DNA of 64,000 nucleotides from Methylococcus geothermalis (GCF_012769535.1 NZ_CP046565.1:2618501-2682500), one strand, 5' to 3'. Shown: positions 47,339-56,766, numbered from the stretch's first letter. Numbers and translations: made by a program. Notes: generated by a model from the sequence alone, not told the origin.

Positions 47339-48957
47339 GCGCCGACAAAACCGCTGCCGGCGAGGCAAATTTCGTGGGCGCCGAAAGGCTGACGACAATG
47401 TTGCAGAGCCTCGGCACGCCGGGATTCCGTCCGGAGGCATTCCAAGCCGGCTGCGTCGGCCCCGCGCTGCTGTGCCCCATCAGCCCCGACGACTGGGCCA
47501 TTGCAGCGGAAACCGCCGCGGCCCAAGGCTGCCGCTGGGCCGCAGGCTGGGGAGACACCCAGGGCGAACGCTGGGTCGTCAACGCCTTGCTGGAGAGATC
47601 CGGCGACTATCTTCTGCTGCGAACGTCGTTTCCGCCGGGTCGGAACGAGCTGCCGTCGCAGGCGCCTCACTTTCCCGGGGCCGCCCGCCCGGAACGCCAC
47701 ACCCAGGACCTGCTGGGACTGCATTTCACCGGCCACCCCGATGGCCGGCGCTGGGTCCGCCATCAGGCCTGGGACGAACGGGCCTTTCCGCTCCGGCCCG
47801 GCGCCCCCCTGGCCGGCCATCCCTTGCCACTCACGCCACCGGACCGGCACTACCCGTTCGCCTCCGCCCATGGCGACGAAGTCAACGAAATTCCGGTCGG
47901 CCCGGTCCACGCCGGGATCATCGAACCGGGACATTTCAGGTTCCTTGCCGTAGGCGAAACCGTGCTGAACCTGGAAGAACGCCTGGGATACGTGCACAAG
48001 GGGATCGAAAAACTGGCCGAGGGCCGCGACCCCGAGAGCTTGGCGCGTCTGGCCGGGAGGGTGTCCGGCGACACCGCGGTGGGCCACGCCTGGGCCGCGT
48101 GCCAGGCCATGGAACGCGCCGCTGGCGTCGAGCCGCCGGAGCGCGCCCTGTGGCTGCGGACCATTTTCGCCGAACGAGAACGCATCGGAAATCATCTCAA
48201 CGACATCGGCGCGATCTGCAACGACACCGCCTTCGCCTTCGGTTATTACCAGTTCAGCCGCCTGCGAGAACTCTGGCTGCGCGACAACCTGCGCTGGTTC
48301 GGCCATCGCCTGCTGATGGACCGGATCGTGCCAGGAGGCGTCGCCGCGGATCTGTCGGAAGCGGCCGCCGCGGCGATGCCAGCCGCCATCGCGGGCTTGC
48401 GATACGAGCTGGGCGAACTCAAGCCGATACTCGACGAAGGCTCAATCTTCCAGGATCGCGTGGTCGGCGCGGGCGTGCTGCCGGACCGCGTCGCCCGGGA
48501 ACTGGGCTGTCTGGGCTATGTGGCTCGGGCTTGCGGCATCGGACACGACGTGCGGGAACGCGCGCCCCATGCTCCCTACGATCGGCTGGCGGTCAAAGCC
48601 GTCCTCCGCGGCGACGGCGATGTCGCCGCCCGCCTTTACGTCCGTTACGGGGAACTGCTCGCTTCGCTGGAAATCCTCGAAGAATGCCTGCGGCGGATCG
48701 TGCCGGGACCGCTGCGGGCCGTTTGGGCCCCAGCTTCGGAAAACGCCGAAGGGCTCGGGCTGGTAGAGGGATGGCGTGGCGAAATCGCCAGCTACGTCCG
48801 TTTCGACGGCACTGGGCACATCGCCCGCTTCTTCCCCCGCGACCCCAGCGTCTTCAACTGGCCGGCCCTGGAAAAACTGATCCTGGGCAACATCGTTCCG
48901 GACTTCCCCCTCTGCAACAAATCGGTCAACGGTTCATATTCCGGCCACGACCTCTAA
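47335..48957 (+). CDS. Ehr-type large subunit (NuoCD/HyfG-like, NiFe site lost)
   Basis: 540 residues: a NuoC-like N-terminal part (about 1-170) fused to a NuoD/hydrogenase large-subunit part. In NiFe hydrogenases the active site needs RxCGxC and DPCxxC. Here the first motif is RVSGDT (242-247), both Cys replaced by Ser and Thr, and the C-terminus is DFPLCNKSVN...SYSGHDL with a single Cys. NiFe binding is therefore not possible, and the protein falls with the energy-converting hydrogenase-related (Ehr) group. It overlaps the HyfF-like gene by ATGA and would sit on the cytoplasmic side of the membrane. The reaction catalysed is unknown. Confidence 0.88.
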   Translation: MSADKTAAGEANFVGAERLTTMLQSLGTPGFRPEAFQAGCVGPALLCPISPDDWAIAAETAAAQGCRWAAGWGDTQGERWVVNALLERSGDYLLLRTSFPPGRNELPSQAPHFPGAARPERHTQDLLGLHFTGHPDGRRWVRHQAWDERAFPLRPGAPLAGHPLPLTPPDRHYPFASAHGDEVNEIPVGPVHAGIIEPGHFRFLAVGETVLNLEERLGYVHKGIEKLAEGRDPESLARLAGRVSGDTAVGHAWAACQAMERAAGVEPPERALWLRTIFAERERIGNHLNDIGAICNDTAFAFGYYQFSRLRELWLRDNLRWFGHRLLMDRIVPGGVAADLSEAAAAAMPAAIAGLRYELGELKPILDEGSIFQDRVVGAGVLPDRVARELGCLGYVARACGIGHDVRERAPHAPYDRLAVKAVLRGDGDVAARLYVRYGELLASLEILEECLRRIVPGPLRAVWAPASENAEGLGLVEGWRGEIASYVRFDGTGHIARFFPRDPSVFNWPALEKLILGNIVPDFPLCNKSVNGSYSGHDL

Positions 48958-48968
48958 AAGCCGCCGCC

Positions 48969-49481
48969 ATGAACAAGATTTTGAGCAAGATTGCCCGCGT
49001 AGGTATCGTCACCGAAACCTTCAAGCCGCTGACCGACCCCGAGCTGGACCGCCTGGGTGCGGAACTCAAGGCTGTGCTCGACAGACGCTTCGCGGGGAGC
49101 CTGGCGATCCGGCAAGTCGATGCCGGTTCCTGCAATGCCTGCGAGCTGGAGATCGCCGCGCTGGGAAATCCCTTCTACGACGTCGAGCGCTACGGCATCC
49201 ATTTCGTCGCATCCCCCCGCCATGCCGATGTGCTGATGGTGACGGGGCCGGTATCCCGCCACATGCAGGCGGCGCTGCTGGCGACCTGGGAAGCCACGCC
49301 GGAGCCCAAGTGGCTGGTGGCGGTCGGCAAGTGCGCCGCCGATGGCGGCGAATTCGGCGTGAATTATGCGAGCTGCGGAGCGGTAAGCAACGTGTTGAAG
49401 GTGGACGCCGTGATCCCCGGCTGCCCGCCGACACCGACGGACCTGGTCCGCGGTCTCCTGTCCCTGATTTCCCGGCGTTAG
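48969..49481 (+). CDS. Ehr-type small subunit (NuoB/HyfI-like, 4Fe-4S)
   Basis: 170 residues. The proximal [4Fe-4S] cluster ligands are conserved: Cys55 and Cys58 in GSCNACELE, Cys122 in GKCAADGGEF and Cys152 in GCPPTP. So an electron path to the site next to the HyfC-like subunit remains even though the large subunit has lost NiFe. It begins 11 bases after the large-subunit stop and closes the operon. No ferredoxin-like HyfH/NuoI gene follows, so the electron donor is not apparent. Confidence 0.9.
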   Translation: MNKILSKIARVGIVTETFKPLTDPELDRLGAELKAVLDRRFAGSLAIRQVDAGSCNACELEIAALGNPFYDVERYGIHFVASPRHADVLMVTGPVSRHMQAALLATWEATPEPKWLVAVGKCAADGGEFGVNYASCGAVSNVLKVDAVIPGCPPTPTDLVRGLLSLISRR

Positions 49482-49491
49482 AACGGCATCC

Positions 49492-49941
49492 TCAGGGCTT
49501 CGCTTCGGAAACCTCCGCAGAGGTGGCGCAGCTTCCGAATTCCGTGGCGATCGAGGCCAGGCACCAAGCCTGGTCCCGCCGATGCTGCAAGAGGCTGAGG
49601 TGGCGGTTGAGCAGCGGCCTGATGCTCTCGTTGTAGTGCGTCGGCACCAGCCAGATGTCGGACATTTCCCGCTCGATGAAACCGAACAGTTCTTCGATGA
49701 ATGCAGGGCTTGCGCCGTCCACCCCGGAAAAATCCAGTTCCATCCAGTTGCCCGGCTTGCGCCTCAGGCTGGCGATCACCGAATGCGCCTGACGGGCTGT
49801 ATCGAGGGTGTGGGTTCTCGGGCTGGCATAAGCCAGGAGATGGATCGTGGCCGTGGGGCCGCGGACGGGATCGGGCGAGTTCATGGCGTCAGGGACAAAC
49901 CGAACGGTGATGCCAGTCAAGGCAAACACGGTTCGTGCCAT
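49492..49941 (-). CDS. STAS-like DUF4325-type protein
   Basis: 149 residues from MARTVFAL; MNSPDP 19 codons in is an alternative start. NWMELDFSGVDGASPAFIEE is the core pattern of the STAS-like DUF4325 domain, often found near ATPase-type signalling proteins, and a helical C-terminus follows. It converges on the Ehr operon with only 10 bases between stops. Function unknown. Confidence 0.6.
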   Translation of the reverse strand: MARTVFALTGITVRFVPDAMNSPDPVRGPTATIHLLAYASPRTHTLDTARQAHSVIASLRRKPGNWMELDFSGVDGASPAFIEELFGFIEREMSDIWLVPTHYNESIRPLLNRHLSLLQHRRDQAWCLASIATEFGSCATSAEVSEAKP

Positions 49942-50144
49942 CTCCACCTGGCGGAAAAAACATGAGGTTAGGGAAAGTCTGGTCGAATCCCGCGCCGTTT
50001 GTTGGGGGAAATCCACCCTCGCCGCTTGGGGATTCGAGCCGGCCGGCGTGGCGGGTCCCGCGCTTGGGGCTCTTGTCTGCGATGCCGTCATCACGCAACA
50101 TTCCGGGACGGATCTTCCTGCCAGTTGACTCAATAAGGAGAAGC

Positions 50145-50933
50145 ATGGGCGAGAGCGACCGGAATATTCACGGCGTGCTGTTCGACCTGGACGGGGTGCT
50201 TTATGTGGATTCGCAGCCCATCCGGGGCGCCGTGGAGGCCGTCGCCCGGATCAAGGCCGGCGGCAGGCTCTGCCGTTTCGTCACCAACACCAGCACGCAA
50301 TCCCTGGCCACGTTGGAACGGAAACTCAGGACGCTCGGTTTTCCGGTGGAACAAGGCGAAATCATCAGCGCTCCCCAAGCCGCGCTGCGCTACTTGCGGA
50401 CAACGGGACTGCGGGCCCATCTCCTGCTGGAGGACGACGTCGCGGCCGATTTCGCCGGCATCCCCCAGGCGCCCCTGGAGGATGCCGATGCCCTGGTGCT
50501 GGGAGATACCCGCGTTGTCTGGACTCACGACTGCCTCGACCGAATGTTCAACGCGATCATGCGGGGGGCGCGCCTGATCGCCGTGCACAAGAACCGCTTC
50601 TGGCAAACCGAGGGGGGATTGCGCATGGACATCGGCGGCCTGGTGGCCGCGCTCGAATACTGCGCCGGCGTTCGGGCATTGGTCATGGGCAAACCGTCGG
50701 CGGATTTTTTCGATGTCGCCCTCCGGGACATGGAGCTGCCGCCCGAGCAAGCCGCCATCGTCGGAGACGATATCGAGGCGGATATCGGCGGAGGCCAGTC
50801 CGCGGGACTTCTCGGCATATTGGTCAGAACCGGAAAATTCCGGCCTTCGCATCTGGAAACCAGCCCCGTGCGGCCCGACCGGCTCATCGACTCCGTGGCC
50901 GATCTGCCGGGCCTTCTGGATAGGTTCCGGTAA
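50145..50933 (+). CDS. HAD-superfamily IIA hydrolase (LHPP/NagD-like)
   Basis: 262 residues; the start at 50145 has a clear AAGGAG site. Motif I FDLDGVLYV (Asp14 nucleophile, Asp16), motif II Thr in FVTNTST, and motif IV IVGDDIEADIGGG with the Lys in MGKPSADFF. The cap arrangement fits HAD-IIA phosphatases such as LHPP and NagD, which act on small phosphate esters or phosphohistidine. The substrate is not predictable from sequence. Confidence 0.87.
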   Translation: MGESDRNIHGVLFDLDGVLYVDSQPIRGAVEAVARIKAGGRLCRFVTNTSTQSLATLERKLRTLGFPVEQGEIISAPQAALRYLRTTGLRAHLLLEDDVAADFAGIPQAPLEDADALVLGDTRVVWTHDCLDRMFNAIMRGARLIAVHKNRFWQTEGGLRMDIGGLVAALEYCAGVRALVMGKPSADFFDVALRDMELPPEQAAIVGDDIEADIGGGQSAGLLGILVRTGKFRPSHLETSPVRPDRLIDSVADLPGLLDRFR

Positions 50934-51062
50934 TTCATACCCTTCCTCCTTGCAGGATCATCGACTATAGTTGATCGAGCTCGTTTCTCCTGCAGTCGTC
51001 CTGTGCAGGCTCGAATCAGGCTGCACCCAATTGATTGACTTTTCAGGCAGGTCATCAGAGCC

Positions 51063-52280
51063 ATGGCGATGATCGAGGATATCCTTGGCGACTTCGGCAA
51101 CGCGACCCCCGTCCTGATCTCGGGAGGGGGACTCGTGTTCACCGCGCTTCTCATCCATCTGTTAAGCAAGCCCGCCGCGCGCCTCGGTCTGGTGGACCGC
51201 CCCGGCGGGCGCAAGACCCATGACGGGCTGATACCGCTCACGGGCGGCCTGGCCATTTACGGCGGCTTCGTCGTTGCTTCGGGGTGCGACAGCGGGATCG
51301 TTTCTCCCATACTGCTGCTTGGCATGGGTTTCGTTCTGGCGGTCGGCCTGATCGACGACCTTTACGGCTTGTCGGCCCGCTTCCGCCTCGTGACCGAAAT
51401 CGGGGCCGCCCTGATCATGGTGATATGGGGAGACAAGATGATTCACGATCTCGGCGACATCGTCGGCACGGGATCGTTGCGGCTCGGCCTGTTCGCGATT
51501 CCCTTCACCGTCCTGTGCACCGTCGGCTTTATTAACGCCTTCAATATGTCGGATGGCATCGACGGGCTGGCGTCGGGCTGCGCGATCACGGCCATTTCCT
51601 GGTTCATCCTGGCAACCTGGCTCGCCGGCCAGCCGGTGCCTCTCAAGGAATGGATACTGCTGGCGGCCATTCTCGGTTTCGCCGCCTACAACATGCGTCA
51701 TCCCTTGCGCAAGAAGGCCTCGGTTTTTCTCGGGGATTCCGGCAGCATGCTGCTCGGGTTCGCCCTGGCCTGGGTCGCGATTCAGATGGTGGAAGGCGGC
51801 CCCAACCGGATACTTTCACCCATCGCGGTAGCCTGGGTGCTGGCATTGCCGGTCATCGACACGGTCAGATTGATGGCTCAGCGGGGACTGCGGGGTGGCA
51901 ACCCGTTCGTGGCCGACCGCGAGCACCTCCATCACATCCTGCTACGGAAAAACCTCAGTCCTGGCCAAACCTCCTGGCTGCTGGTCGGCATCAATGGGGC
52001 ACTCGGCGGGGTGGGGGTATTGGGCCATCATCTGGGTGTGCCCGACTTCTGGCTGACGATGGGGTTTGTCGGGATTTTCCTGGCCCATTACCGGCTGACG
52101 ACCTATGCATGCGGCGTGGACGAAGCCGATTCGGCCACTCTGCCTTTACCCCTACCCGAAAGTCTCGATGCCTTGTCAGTCCGGCAATGTCTTCCGAGGG
52201 GGAGCGAGTTGCCAATCGAGCTGGCCCACCCGTCGGATGGCACCGACGGTTACCGCGAACCCCGGCTCCGACACCATTGA
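51063..52280 (+). CDS. WecA-like undecaprenyl-phosphate sugar-1-phosphate transferase
   Basis: 405 residues, 10-11 helices. MraY/WecA-family motifs: the early PGGRKTHDGLIPLTGGLAIY, GLIDDLYGLSARFR (metal-binding DD), NMSDGIDGLASG, FLGDSGSMLLGF and REHLHHIL (the HIHH-type C-terminal motif). It attaches a sugar phosphate, usually GlcNAc-1-P, to the lipid carrier, the first step of O-antigen or EPS assembly. The EPS locus contains no other initiating transferase that I can see, so this may be its primer, though it lies 10 kb away. It has an about 55-residue hydrophilic tail. Confidence 0.88.
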   Translation: MAMIEDILGDFGNATPVLISGGGLVFTALLIHLLSKPAARLGLVDRPGGRKTHDGLIPLTGGLAIYGGFVVASGCDSGIVSPILLLGMGFVLAVGLIDDLYGLSARFRLVTEIGAALIMVIWGDKMIHDLGDIVGTGSLRLGLFAIPFTVLCTVGFINAFNMSDGIDGLASGCAITAISWFILATWLAGQPVPLKEWILLAAILGFAAYNMRHPLRKKASVFLGDSGSMLLGFALAWVAIQMVEGGPNRILSPIAVAWVLALPVIDTVRLMAQRGLRGGNPFVADREHLHHILLRKNLSPGQTSWLLVGINGALGGVGVLGHHLGVPDFWLTMGFVGIFLAHYRLTTYACGVDEADSATLPLPLPESLDALSVRQCLPRGSELPIELAHPSDGTDGYREPRLRHH

Positions 52281-52493
52281 TCAATCCCTTCCGGCTTCTG
52301 GCATGCCCGCGCCTTGCTCGCCGCCAATGATCAGTACCGCCAACCCGGCCACGCGCTGGGGCTTCGTCCTTCCCGGCGAGATCGAACCGATTGGCGATGT
52401 CATCGGCCAGGTCCTGCTTGTGGCCTAGCACACGTCGGCGCTCCTCGCCTGAGAAATCGGCCGCCGCTATTCGAAAGACATCGAGTCTGCGGC

Positions 52494-53990
52494 TCAACGC
52501 CTCGTATAGCGGTGTTTCACCCCGACCGGAAAATAGTCCGGATCGGCGAAAGGACGCAGCACCACATGCGGGGTCTGCCGCGCCTCCGGCGTGTAATGGG
52601 CGAACTCGCTGTTGAGGCGCAGCAGTTCCGTGCGCACCGACTCGGCGATTCTCGCCGCCTTGGTCTCGTCTGACGCCACGCCCGGCAACAGCTCCACCGT
52701 CAGCAGCAGCATGCGGTCGCCTCCCGCCCCTTCCGGCGCCTCCAGCACGAACTTTCCGCTGACCCAATCGACGATGCCGGGCTGCTCCAGCCCGACCGCC
52801 ACGTTTTCCGGGTAGATATTGGCCCCGTAATACGAAACGGTGAAATCGGCCCGTCCGAACAGGTAGACGAAAGGCAATGGCCGTTCGCCCCAGGCCGGAT
52901 CGAATCCGTATTCGGCGAGATCGTGCGCGTCCCAGTCGCGCAGGAAGTCCCGCATGTCGGCATGTCCGACCAGCCCGCCACGGTCGGCGATGTGGTAGCG
53001 GATCAGGGGCACGCCGTGGTCGCCGGTCACCACCAGCGTGCCGTCGTGCAATTCGAAATAGCGGCTCAAGGGATCGTACTGCACCAGCGTCGGCAGCCTG
53101 GACTCGCCGAACAGCTCGCGGGCTGCCTCGGGGTGGGAAGCGAAAAAACGGCGTATGGCGATGCTCAGAGGCGTTTCGTTGCCCAACACCCCGCCATCCG
53201 CGGTGCCATAGAGCGAGGCGGTGTCGTAGCAGGGCGAGTCGGACCCGATCCGGGCGCAGACCAGCGAACGCCATTCCTCGCTGAACACCTCTCCGGCGAA
53301 CACCAGCTTCACCGCATGACGCTCCCAGGGAATCCCCGCGGCCGCGCCGGCGTCGATCACGTCCTTCACGAACGGCGGATAACCCAGCAGCACCGTCTGC
53401 TCGAAATGCGGTGCCAGTTCGCCGATCACCCGGAAGATTTCATCGGGGCGATTCCCCGGCGTCGCCACCGTGATCGGATACCCCTTGCGGGCGAGATGCC
53501 ATAGGCAGGAGGTGGTGTAGATGCCGCCGACCCAGTTCCCCAGGGCGAAGCAGACCACCGCCAGGGTGCTGCGGGCGTGGGCCTGGAAAGCATCGCGGAA
53601 CACCTGCTCGAAGCGCAACGCAATGTCGAGTTCGTGGTGCAAGGCCCGCGGCCAGAACGTCGGCTTGCCGGTCGAACCGGAAGACACCGCGATTCTGTCG
53701 CAAGCCGCCAGGCGCCCGCCCCAGCAGCGCTCGGGCAGCGGATAGGCCTGCATGTAGGCGGGCTTGTCGGTCAAAGGCAAGCGGGCGAAGTCGGCGAGGG
53801 TCCGCACCGCGTCCGGACGAATCCCGTGCGCCGCCAGAAAGGACCGGTAGGCCGGCACTTCCGCCGCCGCACGCTGGAATAGCGAGAGAGCGGCAGCGCC
53901 GGGGTCGCAGGCCAGTCGTTCGGCCATCAAATCCTCCAGGGAGCGATCCAGAAACCGCGTCGGCTGATCGGCGAGAAGGGGAACGGTCAT
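52494..53990 (-). CDS. Phenylacetate-CoA ligase/F390-synthetase-like adenylating enzyme
   Basis: 498 residues from MTVPLLADQ. ATP-binding loop SSGSTGKPTFWPR (about 103-115), YGTADGGVLGNE as the adenine/acceptor motif, GDHGVPLIRYHIADRGG and FGRADFTVSYYGANIYP, the order seen in PaaK/F390-synthetase-like adenylate-forming enzymes. The C-terminus ends YFPVGVKHRYTRR with a Lys near the usual catalytic position. The substrate acid is unknown. It is isolated on the minus strand between wecA-like and nif3-like genes. Confidence 0.8.
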   Translation of the reverse strand: MTVPLLADQPTRFLDRSLEDLMAERLACDPGAAALSLFQRAAAEVPAYRSFLAAHGIRPDAVRTLADFARLPLTDKPAYMQAYPLPERCWGGRLAACDRIAVSSGSTGKPTFWPRALHHELDIALRFEQVFRDAFQAHARSTLAVVCFALGNWVGGIYTTSCLWHLARKGYPITVATPGNRPDEIFRVIGELAPHFEQTVLLGYPPFVKDVIDAGAAAGIPWERHAVKLVFAGEVFSEEWRSLVCARIGSDSPCYDTASLYGTADGGVLGNETPLSIAIRRFFASHPEAARELFGESRLPTLVQYDPLSRYFELHDGTLVVTGDHGVPLIRYHIADRGGLVGHADMRDFLRDWDAHDLAEYGFDPAWGERPLPFVYLFGRADFTVSYYGANIYPENVAVGLEQPGIVDWVSGKFVLEAPEGAGGDRMLLLTVELLPGVASDETKAARIAESVRTELLRLNSEFAHYTPEARQTPHVVLRPFADPDYFPVGVKHRYTRR

Positions 53991-54083
53991 GGGCTTGTCT
54001 CGAGGTCGGGAGATTGAAGATGATAGAGCCATTGCGACTTTGGGGGATAATCGGAGGTTTCAACACTGCTTGCAACGCGCGCC

Positions 54084-54851
54084 ATGGCACTCACCCGCTC
54101 CTCTCTCGAACGATTCCTCGCCGCGCTGCTGAATCCCGGGGCGTTCGCCGATTATGGCCCCAATGGCCTGCAGATCGAGGGACGCGAGGACATCCGGCGG
54201 ATCGCCTTCGCGGTGTCCGCGACGGCCCATTCCGTCGCTGCGGCCGCCGAATGGCGGGCCGACGCTCTGATCGTGCATCACGGCCTGTTCTGGAAATTCC
54301 ACGGTGCCCGACCGCTGGTCGGACCGTTCGCGGGGCGGGTGTTTCCGCTGGTGCGCCATGCCATCAATCTGTTCGCCTACCACTTGCCGCTCGACGCCCA
54401 CCCGGAAATCGGCAATGCGGCGGTGCTGGGACGCAGGATCGGCCTGGACGAACAGGCGCCGTTCGGCGACCATCAGGGCTGCCCCACCGGTGTTCGGGGC
54501 AAGCTGCAGCTGACGCTACCGGCTTCGGCGCTGCGCGAGCGGCTGGCGGGAATCCTCGAACATCCGGTGTTGCTGGCCACGCCGGACGCGACGGCGCCGG
54601 TCCGCACGGTCGGGATCATCACCGGTGGCGCCAACGGCGGCTGGGCCGAGGCGGCAAAGGCGGGCCTGGACGCCTACATCACCGGCGAAATGAGTGAACA
54701 TGACTGGCACGAGGCGCAGGAAGCAGGAATACACATGTATTCCGGCGGACACAACGCCACCGAGCGGTTCGGCATTCAGGCTCTGCAGGAACGGATCGAG
54801 CGCGAGCTTGATATCGAGTGCCGCTTCATCCCGAGCGACAACCCGGCCTAG
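54084..54851 (+). CDS. Nif3-like dinuclear metal-centre protein (YbgI family)
   Basis: 255 residues. Metal ligands are visible: HHGLFW (His65-His66), NLFAYHLPLDAH (about 95-106) and the C-terminal SGGHNATERFG. DYGPNGLQIEG is the family's first motif. These toroid-forming proteins are conserved, but their in vivo reaction is uncertain (some are annotated as GTP cyclohydrolase 1 type 2). The length matches the short bacterial form. Confidence 0.9.
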   Translation: MALTRSSLERFLAALLNPGAFADYGPNGLQIEGREDIRRIAFAVSATAHSVAAAAEWRADALIVHHGLFWKFHGARPLVGPFAGRVFPLVRHAINLFAYHLPLDAHPEIGNAAVLGRRIGLDEQAPFGDHQGCPTGVRGKLQLTLPASALRERLAGILEHPVLLATPDATAPVRTVGIITGGANGGWAEAAKAGLDAYITGEMSEHDWHEAQEAGIHMYSGGHNATERFGIQALQERIERELDIECRFIPSDNPA

Positions 54852-54894
54852 TTCGTCATCAGGAAATGTCAGACTCACCGGCAGCCATGGCGGC

Positions 54895-56253
54895 TCATCC
54901 CAAACCGACCGTTTCTCGGTATTCGGGGACCCGGCAGTCCCAACCCAATTCGTGCTCGATCCGAAAACGAAGCGCGTCCGCGGCCTCGGGCTCGCCGTGG
55001 GTGATGAATGTCTTGAGCGGCGGCTTGGGACACTGCCGCAGCCAGTCGAGAATTTCACTGGAGTCGGCATGGGCCGAGAGGTTTTCGACCCGTCCCACCT
55101 CGGCCCGGATCGGAACGTATTCGCCATGGATCTTGACCGCCTCGGCGCCGCCCAGGATCGCCGCGCCGCGCGTCCCCGGCGCCTGGAAGCCCGTGAACAG
55201 CACCGTATTGCGGTGATCCGGAGCAAAAGCCTTGAGATGGTGCAGCACGCGTCCGCCGGTGGCCATGCCGCTCGCCGAGATCAGGATCATCGGCGTCCGG
55301 CGCGCGCTCAGCCCCTTGGATTCCTCGGCGGTATTGACGTAGCACGCGGTCCGGCACACCGCCTCGGCCTCCGCCGAGGAAAGCCGGTGCTCCGAACGGT
55401 AGCGGCGGAACAGCTCGGTGGCATCGACGGCCATCGGACTGTCGAGGTAGACGGGGATATCCGGTATTTTCCCGGCAGCCTTCAAACGGTGGATGCAGTA
55501 CAACACGCTCTGGGCACGACCGACGGCGAACGCTGGGATCAGCACCACACCGCCGCGGCGAAAGGTCCGTCCGATGTAGTCGCCGAAGGCTTCCACCGGG
55601 TCTTCCGCGCTGTGGCGACGGTTGCCATAGGTGGATTCCACCACGAGGAAATCGGCCGCCGGGCAAGGCGCCGGGCTGCGCATGGTCGGATCTTGGGGCC
55701 GTCCCAGGTCGCCCGAGAAAGCGAGGGAGGCACGCCGGCCCTGGAGCACCACCGAAGCCGCCCCGAGGATATGTCCCGCCGGCTGGAAGCGGAACCGGAA
55801 TTCGCCGCCCAATCGCACCTCCCGGCCGTAATCGACCGGCTCGAACAGATCGAGGCAACGTTCCGCATCTTCCCGCGTGTACAGCGGCAGGGCCGGATGA
55901 TGACGCGAGAAACCGCGCCGGTTGGCATACTCGGCTTCCTCTTCCTGCAGGTGGCCGCTGTCGGGCAGCAGGATCCGGCAGAGATCGAGGGTCGCCGGCG
56001 TGCAATGGATGCGCCCGGCGAAACCGTTGCGCGCCAGCAGCGGAATGTAGCCGCTGTGGTCGATGTGCGCATGGGTGAGGACCAGCGCATCGAGACTGGC
56101 CGGCGCCACCGGAAAAGGTTCGCGGTTACGCAGACGGAGCTGCTTGAACCCCTGGAACAGCCCGCAGTCCACCAGGATGCGGCTCTGCGCCCCGGTCACC
56201 AGATATTTGGAACCGGTGACCGTCCCGGTGGCGCCGAAGAAGCCCAGTTCCAT
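54895..56253 (-). CDS. Beta-CASP metallo-beta-lactamase-fold RNase (Ysh1/RNase-like)
   Basis: 452 residues. Metal site LVLTHAHIDHSGYIP (His61 to His66), with FGATGTVTGSKYLV at the N-terminus, VESTYGNRRH, and the beta-CASP/C-terminal SASGMATGGRVLHHL and SAHADSSEILDW. This set is typical of bacterial YSH1-type RNA-processing nucleases. Seven bases separate it from the Met/His-rich gene upstream, with which it may be co-transcribed. Confidence 0.9.
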   Translation of the reverse strand: MELGFFGATGTVTGSKYLVTGAQSRILVDCGLFQGFKQLRLRNREPFPVAPASLDALVLTHAHIDHSGYIPLLARNGFAGRIHCTPATLDLCRILLPDSGHLQEEEAEYANRRGFSRHHPALPLYTREDAERCLDLFEPVDYGREVRLGGEFRFRFQPAGHILGAASVVLQGRRASLAFSGDLGRPQDPTMRSPAPCPAADFLVVESTYGNRRHSAEDPVEAFGDYIGRTFRRGGVVLIPAFAVGRAQSVLYCIHRLKAAGKIPDIPVYLDSPMAVDATELFRRYRSEHRLSSAEAEAVCRTACYVNTAEESKGLSARRTPMILISASGMATGGRVLHHLKAFAPDHRNTVLFTGFQAPGTRGAAILGGAEAVKIHGEYVPIRAEVGRVENLSAHADSSEILDWLRQCPKPPLKTFITHGEPEAADALRFRIEHELGWDCRVPEYRETVGLG

Positions 56254-56259
56254 GGGGAA

Positions 56260-56664
56260 TCAGGGCTTGGCCGCGGCTCCCGCGCTTCCGCCGTGGCTCA
56301 TTCCGCCCTGATGCTGCATCTGCATCATCATCTGATGGTGCGCCTTCATGTGCTGCTTGATCATGTCGCGCTGCTGCTGCTTGAGCTTCTCCTTTTCCGC
56401 CGGATCGGTCGTCGCCTGGATCTTGTCCATGATCTCGTGCATCTGCAGCATGTGATCCTGCATCATCTTGACGCGCTGATCCATTTGTTCCTCACTCATC
56501 ATGCCGCCGCCCCCCATCATGCCGGAACCCATGCCGCCCATGCCTCCCATGCCTCCGGACGCCTGGGGCTTTTGGCTTGCACTCGGCTCCTCCGCGCAGA
56601 CCGGGCCGGCGAGGCCTATAACCGCGACCCAGACCAGGATCAGTTTTTCAATCGGCTTACGCAT
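56260..56664 (-). CDS. Exported Met/His-rich protein
   Basis: 134 residues with a signal peptide (cleavage after about residue 24, CAEEPS). The mature protein opens with a Gly/Met stretch (GGMGGMGGMG, then SGMMGGGGMM) and continues as a Met/Gln/His-rich helix (QMHEIM, KQHMKAHHQMMMQMQHQ). Clustered Met and His in the periplasm usually point to copper or silver handling, but no defined motif is seen. Family unknown to me. It lies upstream of the beta-CASP RNase gene. Confidence 0.75.
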   Translation of the reverse strand: MRKPIEKLILVWVAVIGLAGPVCAEEPSASQKPQASGGMGGMGGMGSGMMGGGGMMSEEQMDQRVKMMQDHMLQMHEIMDKIQATTDPAEKEKLKQQQRDMIKQHMKAHHQMMMQMQHQGGMSHGGSAGAAAKP

Positions 56665-56766
56665 CTTGCGACTCCTTCATTATGTAGTGCGCTGGGGAAT
56701 TCCAGCACCGCGGACGGTATCACCGAACCGGCCGGCTGACCAGCCCCAAGGACGGGCGGTCAGGAA

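Noticed and set aside
47335-49481. Calling the operon a formate hydrogenlyase or hydrogenase-4
   Set aside because: Large subunit lacks all NiFe-ligating cysteine pairs and no formate dehydrogenase or HyfH gene is linked.
52281-52493. Possible 40-codon minus-strand ORF ending VAGLAVLIIGG and a short plus-strand frame
   Set aside because: No ribosome site, no recognisable domain; I could not decide between coding and chance.
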